The notes beneath the pieces were generated by a model. The model did not search any database and had not been told where the DNA came from. It worked only from the letters and a program-made list of their open reading frames with translations. A DNA stretch of 64,000 nucleotides, from NCBI GenBank assembly GCA_020342235.1, contig CP073212.1, positions 1,488,001-1,552,000 on the forward strand. Reading direction: 5' to 3'. The translations under genes and the position numbers were made by a program. This document shows positions 1-9,509 of the stretch, piece by piece. The stretch is from Saccharomycopsis phalli. Lineage: Eukaryota > Ascomycota > Saccharomycetes > Ascoideales > Saccharomycopsidaceae. Position 1 is the stretch's first letter; the number at the start of each line of letters is the position of its first letter.

Positions 1-2280
1 TCACACTGGTTGATGTAGCCCTGTACCGAAAAGTCGGCGATGCACCGAGCAAAGAACCGCGACTCAAGCAAGTCGACCAAGAGGTATTGCCCGCTAGGAC
101 TCGTCAAGTATATATTGTATAGGAATTGGTTGTTGCTCATTAGCCTGCTGAGCAACGCGTTTGCATCTATGTGTGACGCCTGGTCCAAGATACTGATCAT
201 CTGCAGAAAGTTGTAGTCGTTGGCCAACATTACGCCAACAAAGTTGTACACTGAAGACTCGCCGAGACGCGAGATCTTGATCTGTGCACCTTCCAGTAAA
301 CGGTTATGCTCGTCGAACGCTAAATACAGTTCCAATGGCTGGAGACTATTCTGTTGGATGCACAAGGCAATAAACAGGTCCAATGCAAGCAGGATGGAGT
401 GGGGTTGGGTGTGGGTCTTTGGACATGTAATGAGAGCAGTCAAACTAAGTTTGACCTTGTCCTTGGTGTCAACGACCAGGAATCCAGGCATTTCATAGTT
501 CAACAACGCGGTGTTATCGGCGATATACTTGTTGTAAATGTACTGAGACTTCTCCAAGTCATGCAACTCGCACGAACGCACGAGAAAGTTGATGTACAAC
601 TGGTTGGTAATTGGGTTATTGGAGATTAAGTCGAACATGGTGAACTTCTCAAACAACTCCAACGATTTCTCCAAATTGCTGTCTATAAGCGACGTCAAGT
701 AAAACGAAATCACCTTGTTGATTTCCATTACCTGGTTCACTTCGCCAGGATTCACCCGCACAAAGCTTGGTGGTGAGGCAGTGGTTTCAGGAGTGAAGTT
801 GGAGGCTGGACTGTAACTGGAAGTGGGTGTGCTCATTTCAGAGACCAGAGATGCAGTAGAGGGCGTGGAGAAGCCATCACCTGAAGTGTGACCCAAGGAA
901 TTGTCCAGACGGACGGCAATTAAAAGGCTATCCAAGATCTTTGTGGCGACGCTAATCTGGTTGACCTGGATCAAGGAATAGAGCAAGACGGCATAGACAT
1001 TGAATTGCTGTTTCAAGAGCAGGACGTTTGTCGTTGACTCCTGCTTGAATTCGTTGTATATGTTAATCAAAAACTTGTATGCCGAGGTCTTGTCTTCCTG
1101 TTGGTTGACAACAAATCGCATAAGGTTGATGTAGTAGACCTCGTTTTTGACAAAACACTTGGACGCGTTAAGGATGTTCAAAAACTGGATAAAGGACTCA
1201 GACTCGCTGAATTTGTAGTCGAACACATTTAAGCCAGTTAAAATCAGTTCATAAATCAGATGGTCCAACGAGTGGATTTTGGTCACGTTCCCGGCCATGA
1301 AAATATCCAACGCCAACTTGAAGTAGTTGCTCCCATTGTCGATCTTGTTTTGCACCACGGCACCACTTTCATTGACTGTGGTCTCCACCGACTGGTTCAC
1401 TAGGAAAATCTCATACAGCTTGAACGCACCTTGCAAAAGACTCGAGAGCACAATTTCATATGTGGTGGAGTTTGGCTTGAGCTGCAACGCAATCATGTCG
1501 GAATATATATTCAACATCGTCGTCAACTTCAGCTCCACGGACTCTCCCTCAATGTGCCGGTTTTTCGTGGCATTAAGCACGACATTAAATACCAGCACTG
1601 ACATTGGAAGCTCGTTGCGTTTCATGGCCTGGTACAATGCGTACACCCGCACATCGTCATCGTTTAGAAAACACTGGTATATCTCGGTCAATAAGCCCCG
1701 GTGAAGGTCTTTTGTCGCCAACTCGATTTCCTTTTTCAACTCGTCAATGCCCTTGGAAAACTTGGACTTTGTCACGGAAGACGGAACTTCCAATGCCGGT
1801 GGAGGCTCAAGGTACTGCTGGAGCAGAATCAACTCCTCTGAATCCTGGACCGTGGCATAATTACGGACATTGTGCTTCAAAAGTGCAGGAACCTCGACCT
1901 TATTCAAGGCCACCGTCTGGGGAAGCGTCTTGGTGCGTTTTCGGTTGAGCAAATTCTCGGAAAACAACTCGTTGTCCGCATATATTAGACTCCCGCGTCG
2001 CCGGGTATGCGCCCGGTTCTTTCTGCGGTTCTTGTTGTTGCTACTGTTGTACACCAAGGTCGTGGTGTAAGGGTCCAACAATAATGGGTAGCTGTACATC
2101 CCAAAGTTGTAGCGAGGATAACTATGGCTACCATTTTCGTAGTTGTCCTTAGATGTGTTGGAAGCAAACAAATCCGGTCCCACCAATTGCGTGTAGTTTC
2201 TCAAATGGTACGCCGAATCGAAGAACGATGGGGCTTTGTGAGAAGCTTGTCTCAAGGTAGCAAACGTCTTAAACACCATG
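1..2280 (-). CDS. PPR-like mitochondrial protein, 3' end outside window
   Basis: One frame is open for 760 codons from the ATG at 2280 and runs off the left edge, so the C-terminus is missing. The N-terminus (MVFKTFATLRQASHKAP) is basic, hydroxylated and free of acidic residues, as in a mitochondrial presequence. The body is helical. A stretch around residues 220-280 (LPMSVLVFNVVLNATK, then LQLKPNSTTYEIVLSSLL) has the look of pentatricopeptide repeats, which bind organellar RNA. A Ser/Thr/Pro-rich low-complexity insert lies near residues 475-510. By analogy it may act in mitochondrial RNA maturation, translation or ribosome assembly, like yeast RMD9, CCM1 or MRX1, but I cannot decide which if any is the orthologue. 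The start follows from the open frame and presequence. Gene reality is near certain; function is inferred. Confidence 0.7.
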
Positions 2281-4709
2281 GTTTGGGTTCATGTATCTTT
2301 CCGGTATCAAGTTCTCTCAAATAGCACGTCGTCTCGGTGGCGTGGAGAATGATAAATCAACCTTGGGTGTAAAAGAGAATGAGTAAATACTTTTGCCTTT
2401 GAACACTTTGGATTTTTTTTGATACACCGCTTCGGAAAATAAAAGTCGCGTGTGATTGGCCAAAACTTTAGACAGATCCGCACCATGCATGTATGTACAT
2501 GTGCATACATGGTATTTGCACCTTCCAAAGCCCGGTAACGTTCATTTATACTTTGGAATTTATCCATCACATTGTAGAATTAATGTGCCGCACAGACACC
2601 GGACAAATCACATGACCGTTGACATGCCACCAATATATCTCACAACGGGTTGGTTTTGTAGCTTGTAAACTCGAATCAGGCATTTATTTCATAATTGCAA
2701 CTCACTCTGATTTGCCAATCTGTATTTGAAGGATTTACACTTTGTGGAGATCTTGGCAGATTCACCTGCACAATTCTTTCTTCACAATTCTCATAATCTT
2801 TTACATCTTAATCAACCTATTAGATATCTCCTCTGTGATCGAGGGAAATCATTTTAAGCCAATAAAAAGGGCCATGGTCGAGTTGAAACTGTCTGGATTG
2901 TAAACTCCAGAGCATTGGCATATTTGGAAGTATTCATTCATCACACTATAAGATGAAGCTTCATACAATGAAACATGACGTAAACTCAAGGTTCGTTAAA
3001 ACAACCACTGCAATTAGTAATTAAGACAGCTAGTCTTGTATATGGATATATTATTGTTTTCACACAAATATGTCGTCGCTTGTTGTGACCAATGATCATA
3101 TTAGAGCCGTGATGCAGCATTGATTCTACTTCTTTTCTTAGTACCCCAAAAGAGTGTCTTAATTGACGTCCTAGTCTTCTTTAAATTCAACACAATAAGA
3201 TTTCCGGTTACAGGATACCAATTTGCATAGTCTCAAGTAAAGTCAAGACACTGTATGATGTAAATCGTCTAAGATGCAGGTGGTGCAGAATAAGGGTCTA
3301 CCAGAATGTGTCTAAAAACGTCAAGGGAAGCATATAAATACAACAAAAGTTGCATTGAAATGACGGGTTGAAATCGAATTTAGTGATCAATAATGTAGCA
3401 AATCCAATATGTCTTTTGTGAAATAATCAAATATATTTTCTCAATTTTGTACATGTCTGTTGGCTTATTCTGCCAAGGTGATACAATATTAACTTCAGAT
3501 ATGTTGGACAAGAATAAAAACTAATATAAGCAGCTGCGTCACTACCGCCTAGCCGTTACGGCAAACTGATTGGGGTGCACCGCGGTTTGAAATTTCTATT
3601 AATGTAGCCATGGCAAATTACAATTTATAATTCTCATCCAAATACCGACAAGCTCGTAATTGAGCACACCGCCGGTGATGATCCAACACGAATATATCGT
3701 GTTAAAAAATGTAGCTGACTCATTGAAAAGTTTGGTAAACATTATCCCAAAATTTATTTGTACCTCAACTTTTAGTCGCTGACTATCATTAAAACCCAAC
3801 AGATTTCTGTCTGATAGCATACAATACGTGGAATAACCAACCATTCCAAAAGAAAAAAAAGGTGCATGGCTTTAATAATAACATATTATTCGACAATAGC
3901 GAGTGCTTCGCCTAGCCTGACTCCGTTGAGAAACGTTTTCACCACATATTTTTACAAGTGGCCCAAGTCATAAGGAGTATAGGCCAGTCATGGACAAGTC
4001 AATTAGACTGTAGTTGATAGGAATGGCGTGCACAACTGAATACATTATTATAGTAAATTACAATGTTATTATCAGTAATATTTGTCCTCGTTACAAATTT
4101 TCCTCTGATTTTAATTCTCGATTAGTTTTGTTTCTTTTATGTGCATAATTGGGAACGGTAGTGATGATCCCGGAAACATGTAATTTCTTTATTTTTATAA
4201 ATGTAAACAACTCTTTATTCTTATAAATGTAGACATCTCTCTGGTTATAATTGAGATGTTCCCCCTTGTTTCCTGTCTGTAATTAAAGTTTATACATCTC
4301 TTTGGAAATACAAGTAGTATCGTAAGATGCGTAATGTATATACTCACCCAAAGAGTATATATTCTTACCAAAAGAGTACATATTCTCACTAAAAGAGCAT
4401 GTATTCTTTGGTCCATATCTTGGACACGGTTTACAACATTGCCAGTAAATGATGAAATATCAATATCTCTCTTCCAGCTGATCTCACCTGTTTGTAAGGA
4501 TCCTTTCATCAAGCCAAAGCAGAGGATATATTTTTGCCAAAGTCCTGAATTTTACAATTAACCAAAGTCAACCTAGGACAAAGTACACCTGTAAGATCCC
4601 GAGATATGAGTACCAGACATTGTGTTATACAATATCTGATTGACAGTGCACGGTATAACTTCATTGTCTACATGGGTTGGTAAGCACATCATATTTTAAC
4701 ACTAGGAAA
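2281..4709. other. long gene-free interval with one short tandem repeat
   Basis: This 2.4 kb gap separates the 5' end of the PPR-like gene from the 3' end of CAT2. It is AT-rich, stops crowd all frames, and the few open stretches (longest about 105 codons, 4195-4512 minus) have no recognisable domain and overlap a tandem repeat. I see no tRNA or other RNA gene. It is much longer than the usual gap here. Confidence 0.6.
4336..4415. repeat. tandem repeat, about 21 bp unit, ~4 copies
   Basis: Imperfect copies of a unit like TATTCTTACCAAAAGAGTA follow one another. They account for the repetitive peptide in the overlapping short open frame, which I do not regard as a gene. Confidence 0.75.
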
Positions 4710-6614
4710 CTATAACTTAGCCTGCTCGGTACTCAAGACCTGTTTCAACTCATCAGCGGCAATGGTCAAGTAGTAGTGGAAATGATCAGGATTCAAGCCT
4801 GCAGAGTTATTCTTCTTACAGACAATGTTGACATTTAACCATTCCTTGTTGATCATGTAGGCCAAACCAAAACCGAGCTCATGGACCTGGGACCATCCGT
4901 ACCCATTGAAGTACTCAGACGACAATTGAGAATTGGAGAGGAACCAGGAGCTTGAGTAGGATGTCATGGAGTCGGACAAAAATGGAGAGTGTTCGCCTGG
5001 CTGCAAAAGTTTCTTGAGACCATATATGTGACGGTCGACGCCCAAGCCTTGCGAGGCCTTTGTAATGTAGGCGTTTTGGTCGTTGATAGCGGCTCTGAAA
5101 GCAGCGATTTTGTCGCTGTTGGAAGCCTCAGGGTTGTCCCAAGTCTCGACAAGAGCCTTGACTCCGCTGGTGACCGAGCGGTTGGTTTCGGTTCTGCCAA
5201 ACTTGAACTTTCTGGTGGTGGCGGACTCATATGTAGGTCTAAGGATGCCGGTGTACTTGTAGTATGCCAATTGCATCAAGATCTGGATAAAGGCGTCTGG
5301 GGACGACTTGAACAACTTGATTTGGTTCTTGCCGTAACCCTGGTAACGCCAGACACGGAGCGCATGTCCGTTGACGGTTTCATCAAACTTTTGCTTTGCT
5401 GCGGCGATGTCGCTTTGCACGTCGGCCGGAATATCGAATCGCAACTCATGAGGCTCGGCACCTTGTGCAGGAGCGTCGAACAACTTCGAGTCCTTGAACT
5501 TGGCCAACTCGCGGCAGACAAAGTCGTTCAAGGTCAAGTTTGGTGTGCCGTCCATTCTGGAATGCTCGCCGAGGAAGCCAGATGCCCCGTTGGCAGCCAC
5601 AAAGAACTGCAAAGGCTTGTCAAAGTATCGGTTTGTACCGTTTCCATGCCAGCAGTTGCGGGAGCGTTCCTCAAGGGAGATTGGCGCGTTGTCATCAAGG
5701 CACAAGACGAAGGAGGAGCGAAAGATGTCGTCGAAGGAGTGGGTGTTGATTGGAGTGTAGTCGTACAACTTGGTAAAGCTCTTGAACCACGAGTCACGGT
5801 CCAAGGTGGTGAGTGTGCCGACAGAAGGCTTGACGAACGAGGCGTTTTTGACGTTTGCATCCTCGGTGATTTTAAGCAAGCCGGCGTAGATTTCTGCGAG
5901 CCCAAGCTTGTTGCCGTGCTTGTCATGGTGGTACAACTTGTAGAACCGGTTGTGCTTGATGACGACGACAAACTGGTTCTCGATGTCGGTCTGCGAGTAG
6001 CGCGCGGTGTCGTCGGTGTCAGCCTTTGGGATCCGCGAGTTGTTGAACATTTGCGTGAACCCATTCATGCAGTATGGGGTACCCTTGATGACCTCTGGAG
6101 GGAATGTCTCCGAGTCTGTCAAATGCTTGAAGTCAAGGATCTTGCTGATGAGAAGCGTGGCCTTGTGGAGCTGGGACTTCTCCAAGTTTGGCGGCAAGAG
6201 GTTGTGGGCATGGGAGAAGAAGTAGGACACGTAAGGCACGACTGGGTCGCGGTACGCCATGTATGCGTCCTTGTCCCACCACTCACCAAGCCAGTTGTCC
6301 TTTTCCTCTGCGCGTTTCTTCAACCGGGACTGGAGCACTTCTCCAAGGCCACCTGGGGCGATGAATTCGTCCAACTTGGACTTGATGGAGTTGTAGTGCT
6401 CCTGAGAAGACACCAATGGTTTGATGGACTGGAGATAGAGTGCGGCGGTGTCCTTGAGCTCGGGAACAGGGAGCTTAGGAAGCTGGGCCAGGTACTTCAA
6501 CATGTCGCCCTTTTGGACGGCTCTGGAGGAGAAGTTTGCGTAAAGGGGGATAGGCAGCATTTTGGTGAATGTGTTTAGTCGCAAAGACACTTTGGTGGCT
6601 AACAATTTCGACAT
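4710..6614 (-). CDS. CAT2: carnitine O-acetyltransferase, mitochondrial/peroxisomal
   Basis: This 634-residue member of the choline/carnitine acyltransferase family moves acetyl groups between CoA and carnitine, exporting acetyl units from peroxisomes and importing them into mitochondria. Family marks are the N-terminal LPKLPVPEL segment (about residues 43-51) and the active-site loop GEHSRMDGTPN with the catalytic His near residue 351. The C-terminus is AKL, a type 1 peroxisomal signal. The first ATG (6614) gives a basic presequence (MSKLLATKVSLRLNTFTK); a second ATG at codon 19 would remove it. S. cerevisiae Cat2 uses the same two-start, AKL-ending design for dual targeting. An in-frame GTG lies upstream but is not a plausible yeast start. 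It is divergent from the RFX gene. Confidence 0.93.
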   Translation of the reverse strand: MSKLLATKVSLRLNTFTKMLPIPLYANFSSRAVQKGDMLKYLAQLPKLPVPELKDTAALYLQSIKPLVSSQEHYNSIKSKLDEFIAPGGLGEVLQSRLKKRAEEKDNWLGEWWDKDAYMAYRDPVVPYVSYFFSHAHNLLPPNLEKSQLHKATLLISKILDFKHLTDSETFPPEVIKGTPYCMNGFTQMFNNSRIPKADTDDTARYSQTDIENQFVVVIKHNRFYKLYHHDKHGNKLGLAEIYAGLLKITEDANVKNASFVKPSVGTLTTLDRDSWFKSFTKLYDYTPINTHSFDDIFRSSFVLCLDDNAPISLEERSRNCWHGNGTNRYFDKPLQFFVAANGASGFLGEHSRMDGTPNLTLNDFVCRELAKFKDSKLFDAPAQGAEPHELRFDIPADVQSDIAAAKQKFDETVNGHALRVWRYQGYGKNQIKLFKSSPDAFIQILMQLAYYKYTGILRPTYESATTRKFKFGRTETNRSVTSGVKALVETWDNPEASNSDKIAAFRAAINDQNAYITKASQGLGVDRHIYGLKKLLQPGEHSPFLSDSMTSYSSSWFLSNSQLSSEYFNGYGWSQVHELGFGLAYMINKEWLNVNIVCKKNNSAGLNPDHFHYYLTIAADELKQVLSTEQAKL

Positions 6615-6994
6615 GGTGGGAAATAAATTGGCCCGGGTCACGGATTTTATACTAGTTGCGTTCGGCTAGGAATGCGGTGGTAAGGATCGGAATCAGCTGC
6701 TTACCCAGGACTAATGGAGATCCCGGGTAATGCCGCGCGCCCTGCTCCACGTGATGAGCGCGCGGTTGGCCATCGCACCATGCCGCGGGCTGCATGAGGA
6801 AAAGATGTCACCTTGAGAAATTTGTTTTAGCTACAGTTGTTCAGCGTGCAAATCCGTGCAACTTCCGAGCGACGCCGCCACACCCCAAGTTTTTCCCCCC
6901 GTGATACTCGCCACACGTCATCTGATACTCACCCACATTTCTCTGCCAGTTTCTTCTCATACATTGTATGGTGTAGTCCTCATACGAGAGCACC
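6615..6994. other. divergent promoter region, CAT2 / RFX gene
   Basis: This 380 bp region has no gene. It holds a Reb1-like site and an E-box (separate entry), GC-rich GCGCGC blocks around 6735-6765, and otherwise AT-rich DNA. Confidence 0.8.
6723..6753. promoter_or_regulatory. Reb1-like site plus CACGTG box
   Basis: CCGGGTAA lies at 6723-6730 and CACGTG (followed by ATG) at 6748-6753, between the divergent CAT2 and RFX genes. In yeasts these are the core sites of the general regulatory factors Reb1 and Cbf1. Binding is inferred. Confidence 0.6.
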
Positions 6995-8884
6995 ATGGCC
7001 ACCGACAAATGGCGTACCAAAGTCACCAACCGCGAAGTTCAAGAAAAGTTCCAGGAGTTTATGCTCAGCCAGGAGCTTGTGCCGATGGATGGGCTTGGCG
7101 ATTCCGTGTACGTTCCGTACTTTGGCAAGTCTGAGCCGCTCCATAGTGAGTCTCTTGACAAGGAGCCACTTCCAGGTGAGATGGTGCAACGGGATCCACT
7201 TTCAGGCGAGATGGTGCAACAGGATCTACTTTCAGGCGAGATGGTGCAACAGGATCTACTACCAGGCGGACTTGTGCAGAGCAATCCCCTTGGAAGCGAC
7301 TTTACCCATCATCCACCCCAGCACAATCCACCCCAGCACAATCCACCCCAGCACAATCCAACCCAGCACAATCCACCCCAGCACAATCCACCCCACCCAG
7401 TTCAACACCACCCAGTTGAAGTCCGACAAATGCAGTTCTTCATGCCAATGCAAGACTACCGCATCAACTTCACCCTCCCCATGTGCACTCCCGACGGAAA
7501 GTTCCGCTTCGACACATTGCCCAAAAAGTGCAGCGACGAGATCCTCTACGAGGTCGCCAAGTCAATCCCCGGAAAACTCCCGCGGCTAGCTGACACGCTA
7601 GAAATCGTCAACACCCCCGGCGAGTTGAAGCCCAAAATCACCCACAGCGCCGTGGTCACAAAAGACCGCGGACGAATCATCTTCGCCATTAGATGCCTTT
7701 TGGAAATCACCGAGCCCGCTCTGCCACTAAAAGGCGACCCTGTGGCGCCGCGGGCCCTTGTCTATGGAGCATACGTGAAACTCTGCGAAGAGTCGTCGAC
7801 GACCCCGGTTTCGCACCTGGCAATTGGCCGGTTGTTGCGCATGCTCTACCCGCAGCTTCAGGCGAAACGGCTTGGCCCTCGAGGCCACTCAAAGTACCAC
7901 TATGTCGGGTTCTTGCTCCGGTCGCACAAGCAGGACGACGAGCCGTTGTTCCAGTTCGACTTGGACCAGTCGCTCGTGCTCCAGCAGATGTTCAACAAGA
8001 AGGTCTACTGCTCGTGCCGCATTTCCGTTCTCAAGGGCGACTTCAAGACCTTTGCTCGGCTCATCATCGCCCGCCAGGACTTGGAGGCTCCCATCTACTA
8101 CAACACCCTCAGAATATTGTCGCCGCTCGCCATCCACGGAGTCCGTGAACAGCGACTCGCGGCCCTCCAGTCGTTTTGCGCAAACTACTCCCTGTACTTC
8201 TCGGAGATTTGTCCGCTCCGCAACCGCATCCCTTTTGCAGTGAAATTCGCGGCGCTGGTGGCTAATTTGCTCGACACAGCACACCTGGCAGTTTCGCTCA
8301 GCCGCATCTTGGCCGACAAGTCGCAGCTCTATGCGCTCCGCATGGAATGGGAGCAGTCCACCGCGGAAATCCACGGGGCAATCAGCGGCTTGGAGCATCG
8401 CGCAGTGTGGGAACAGCTTCTCCTACACAAGTTGCCCCAGTTGTTGGTGGAGTTCGAGTCGCAGGGCGACGAAGACAAGGAGAATGACGACACCACCGTG
8501 AGAAAACGGCGGAAACTCAACCGTGTGCTCGGCGAAAAGAACATCAATGCGGTTGCCATTTCAAAGTTGAAGCCCGTGCCGATCATCACATCCAACATGG
8601 AGGAGACCGTCTTGAAGAACCTCTCGCTCCTCAATCTCATTTCGTTCCAGATCAACAAGCTCGGCCGCTCTCTTGTCTCAAAGTTTGTGCTCTTTTGCCT
8701 CACCCAGATGCTCCTCGCCTTTCCGCTCGACCCACTGGTGACCCTTGAGCACGTGGGCACGGTCTTTGACAGCATCGTCGCCCAGATGTGCGCAAAATCA
8801 GGTTTCTCCCACTGGCTGGAAGTCAAGATTTACATCCAGCGCGCGTTGGCGTTTGCCTGTGAGCTCCGCCGGTGGCCGTCATGA
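6995..8884 (+). CDS. RFX1: RFX-family winged-helix transcription factor
   Basis: The protein has 629 residues. Residues ~225-306 form an RFX DNA-binding domain ending in KRLGPRGHSKYHYVGF, nearly the signature recognition helix and wing that contact X-box DNA. A long helical C-terminus follows, as in RFX dimerisation regions. S. cerevisiae Rfx1/Crt1 represses ribonucleotide-reductase and other DNA-damage genes with Tup1-Ssn6, and TUP1 itself lies at 58.5 kb in this window. The N-terminus carries two tandem peptide arrays: GEMVQQDLLS-type decamers (residues ~61-95) and QHNPP pentamers (~109-133). A KRRK cluster near residue 502 could be a nuclear signal. The ATG at 6995 sits in an ACC context. 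The family call is firm; one-to-one orthology with Crt1 is likely but not proven. Confidence 0.85.
   Translation: MATDKWRTKVTNREVQEKFQEFMLSQELVPMDGLGDSVYVPYFGKSEPLHSESLDKEPLPGEMVQRDPLSGEMVQQDLLSGEMVQQDLLPGGLVQSNPLGSDFTHHPPQHNPPQHNPPQHNPTQHNPPQHNPPHPVQHHPVEVRQMQFFMPMQDYRINFTLPMCTPDGKFRFDTLPKKCSDEILYEVAKSIPGKLPRLADTLEIVNTPGELKPKITHSAVVTKDRGRIIFAIRCLLEITEPALPLKGDPVAPRALVYGAYVKLCEESSTTPVSHLAIGRLLRMLYPQLQAKRLGPRGHSKYHYVGFLLRSHKQDDEPLFQFDLDQSLVLQQMFNKKVYCSCRISVLKGDFKTFARLIIARQDLEAPIYYNTLRILSPLAIHGVREQRLAALQSFCANYSLYFSEICPLRNRIPFAVKFAALVANLLDTAHLAVSLSRILADKSQLYALRMEWEQSTAEIHGAISGLEHRAVWEQLLLHKLPQLLVEFESQGDEDKENDDTTVRKRRKLNRVLGEKNINAVAISKLKPVPIITSNMEETVLKNLSLLNLISFQINKLGRSLVSKFVLFCLTQMLLAFPLDPLVTLEHVGTVFDSIVAQMCAKSGFSHWLEVKIYIQRALAFACELRRWPS
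7160..7290 (+). repeat. coding tandem repeat, 30 bp unit, in RFX gene
   Basis: About four in-frame copies encode GEMVQ(Q/R)DLLS-like decamers. The second and third copies are nearly identical, suggesting recent expansion. Confidence 0.8.
7313..7395 (+). repeat. coding tandem repeat, 15 bp unit, in RFX gene
   Basis: Six near-identical copies of CCACCCCAGCACAAT encode (Q)HNPPQ pentamers. One copy reads ACC for the second proline, giving HNPTQ. Copy number probably varies between strains. Confidence 0.85.
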
Positions 8885-8957
8885 TACATCTAGCATTTCT
8901 AGCTCTTATTTGCATGTATATCTATAATAAATGTTCATTCCAGTATTTGGCTTGTCT

Positions 8958-9092
8958 AATTTTACAGTGGTAATTATAGTGGTCTATATATTTTTATAGT
9001 GGTAATTAGAGTGGTCTACATATTTTTATAGTGGTAATTAGAGTGGTCTACATATTTTTACAGTGGTAATTAGAGTGGTCTACATATTTTCT
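8958..9092. repeat. minisatellite, 32 bp unit, ~4 copies
   Basis: The unit contains ATAGTGGTAATTAGAG followed by TGGTCTACATATTTTT. The middle copies are identical and the first differs at two or three positions. Confidence 0.9.
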
Positions 9093-9140
9093 CGCCTTAT
9101 TGATGTATAGGTAATAAAGAGAAGATCTACCCTTTATTTC

Positions 9141-9386
9141 TGTGACTCGGACTATCCTTGATTTCCTTTTAGAGAATCAAGTCTTTCCCTTTTCGTTATT
9201 TCCCGTCGGGCTCTAGCTCCTCAGACGAAGCTGTCTCATGCGGCTCAACTTTTGCGTCGAGCATTAGCCCTTGTCAACTGTAGATTGTCAGACTTTAGCC
9301 CTGGCCAAGTAAAATTATCTCACTTTTTAATAGTCAAGCGAATATACAACTATTCTACCAACTCGTACCCTAGTTACTATATTACA
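9141..9386. mobile_element. LTR-like remnant (candidate solo LTR)
   Basis: The segment starts TGTGACTC and ends ATATTACA. It is flanked by ATTTC and ATATC, a possible 5 bp target duplication with one mismatch. Its right-hand part is shared with 15255-15330 and 22745-22795. This suggests an old, decayed LTR family; no internal region is present. The assignment is tentative. Confidence 0.4.
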
Positions 9387-9509
9387 ATATCTATAATAAA
9401 TATTCATGTACCAGTGCTCAACTCCCCATCTCTCCCAAGCCCCAACTACACATTTTCTAGCTCTTATTTCATGTATACCTATATAAGAAAGTTCGTACTC
9501 GCCTGTTCA

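Larger units (their letters stand above)
8885..9509. other. convergent intergenic region, RFX / NRD1
   Basis: This stretch contains no gene. It holds a 32 bp minisatellite and an LTR-like remnant, both listed separately, plus a segment (8895-8935) whose relative (TTTCTAGCTCTTATTTGCAT-like) recurs at 9460-9500. Confidence 0.8.

Noticed and set aside
4989-6578. 529-codon open frame on the plus strand
   Set aside because: It lies wholly antisense to CAT2, its composition follows the third-position bias of CAT2, and no domain is visible.
6760-6785. Possible X-box for RFX autoregulation (GTTGGCCATCGCAC)
   Set aside because: It departs from the X-box consensus at a key position and lacks a proper second half-site.
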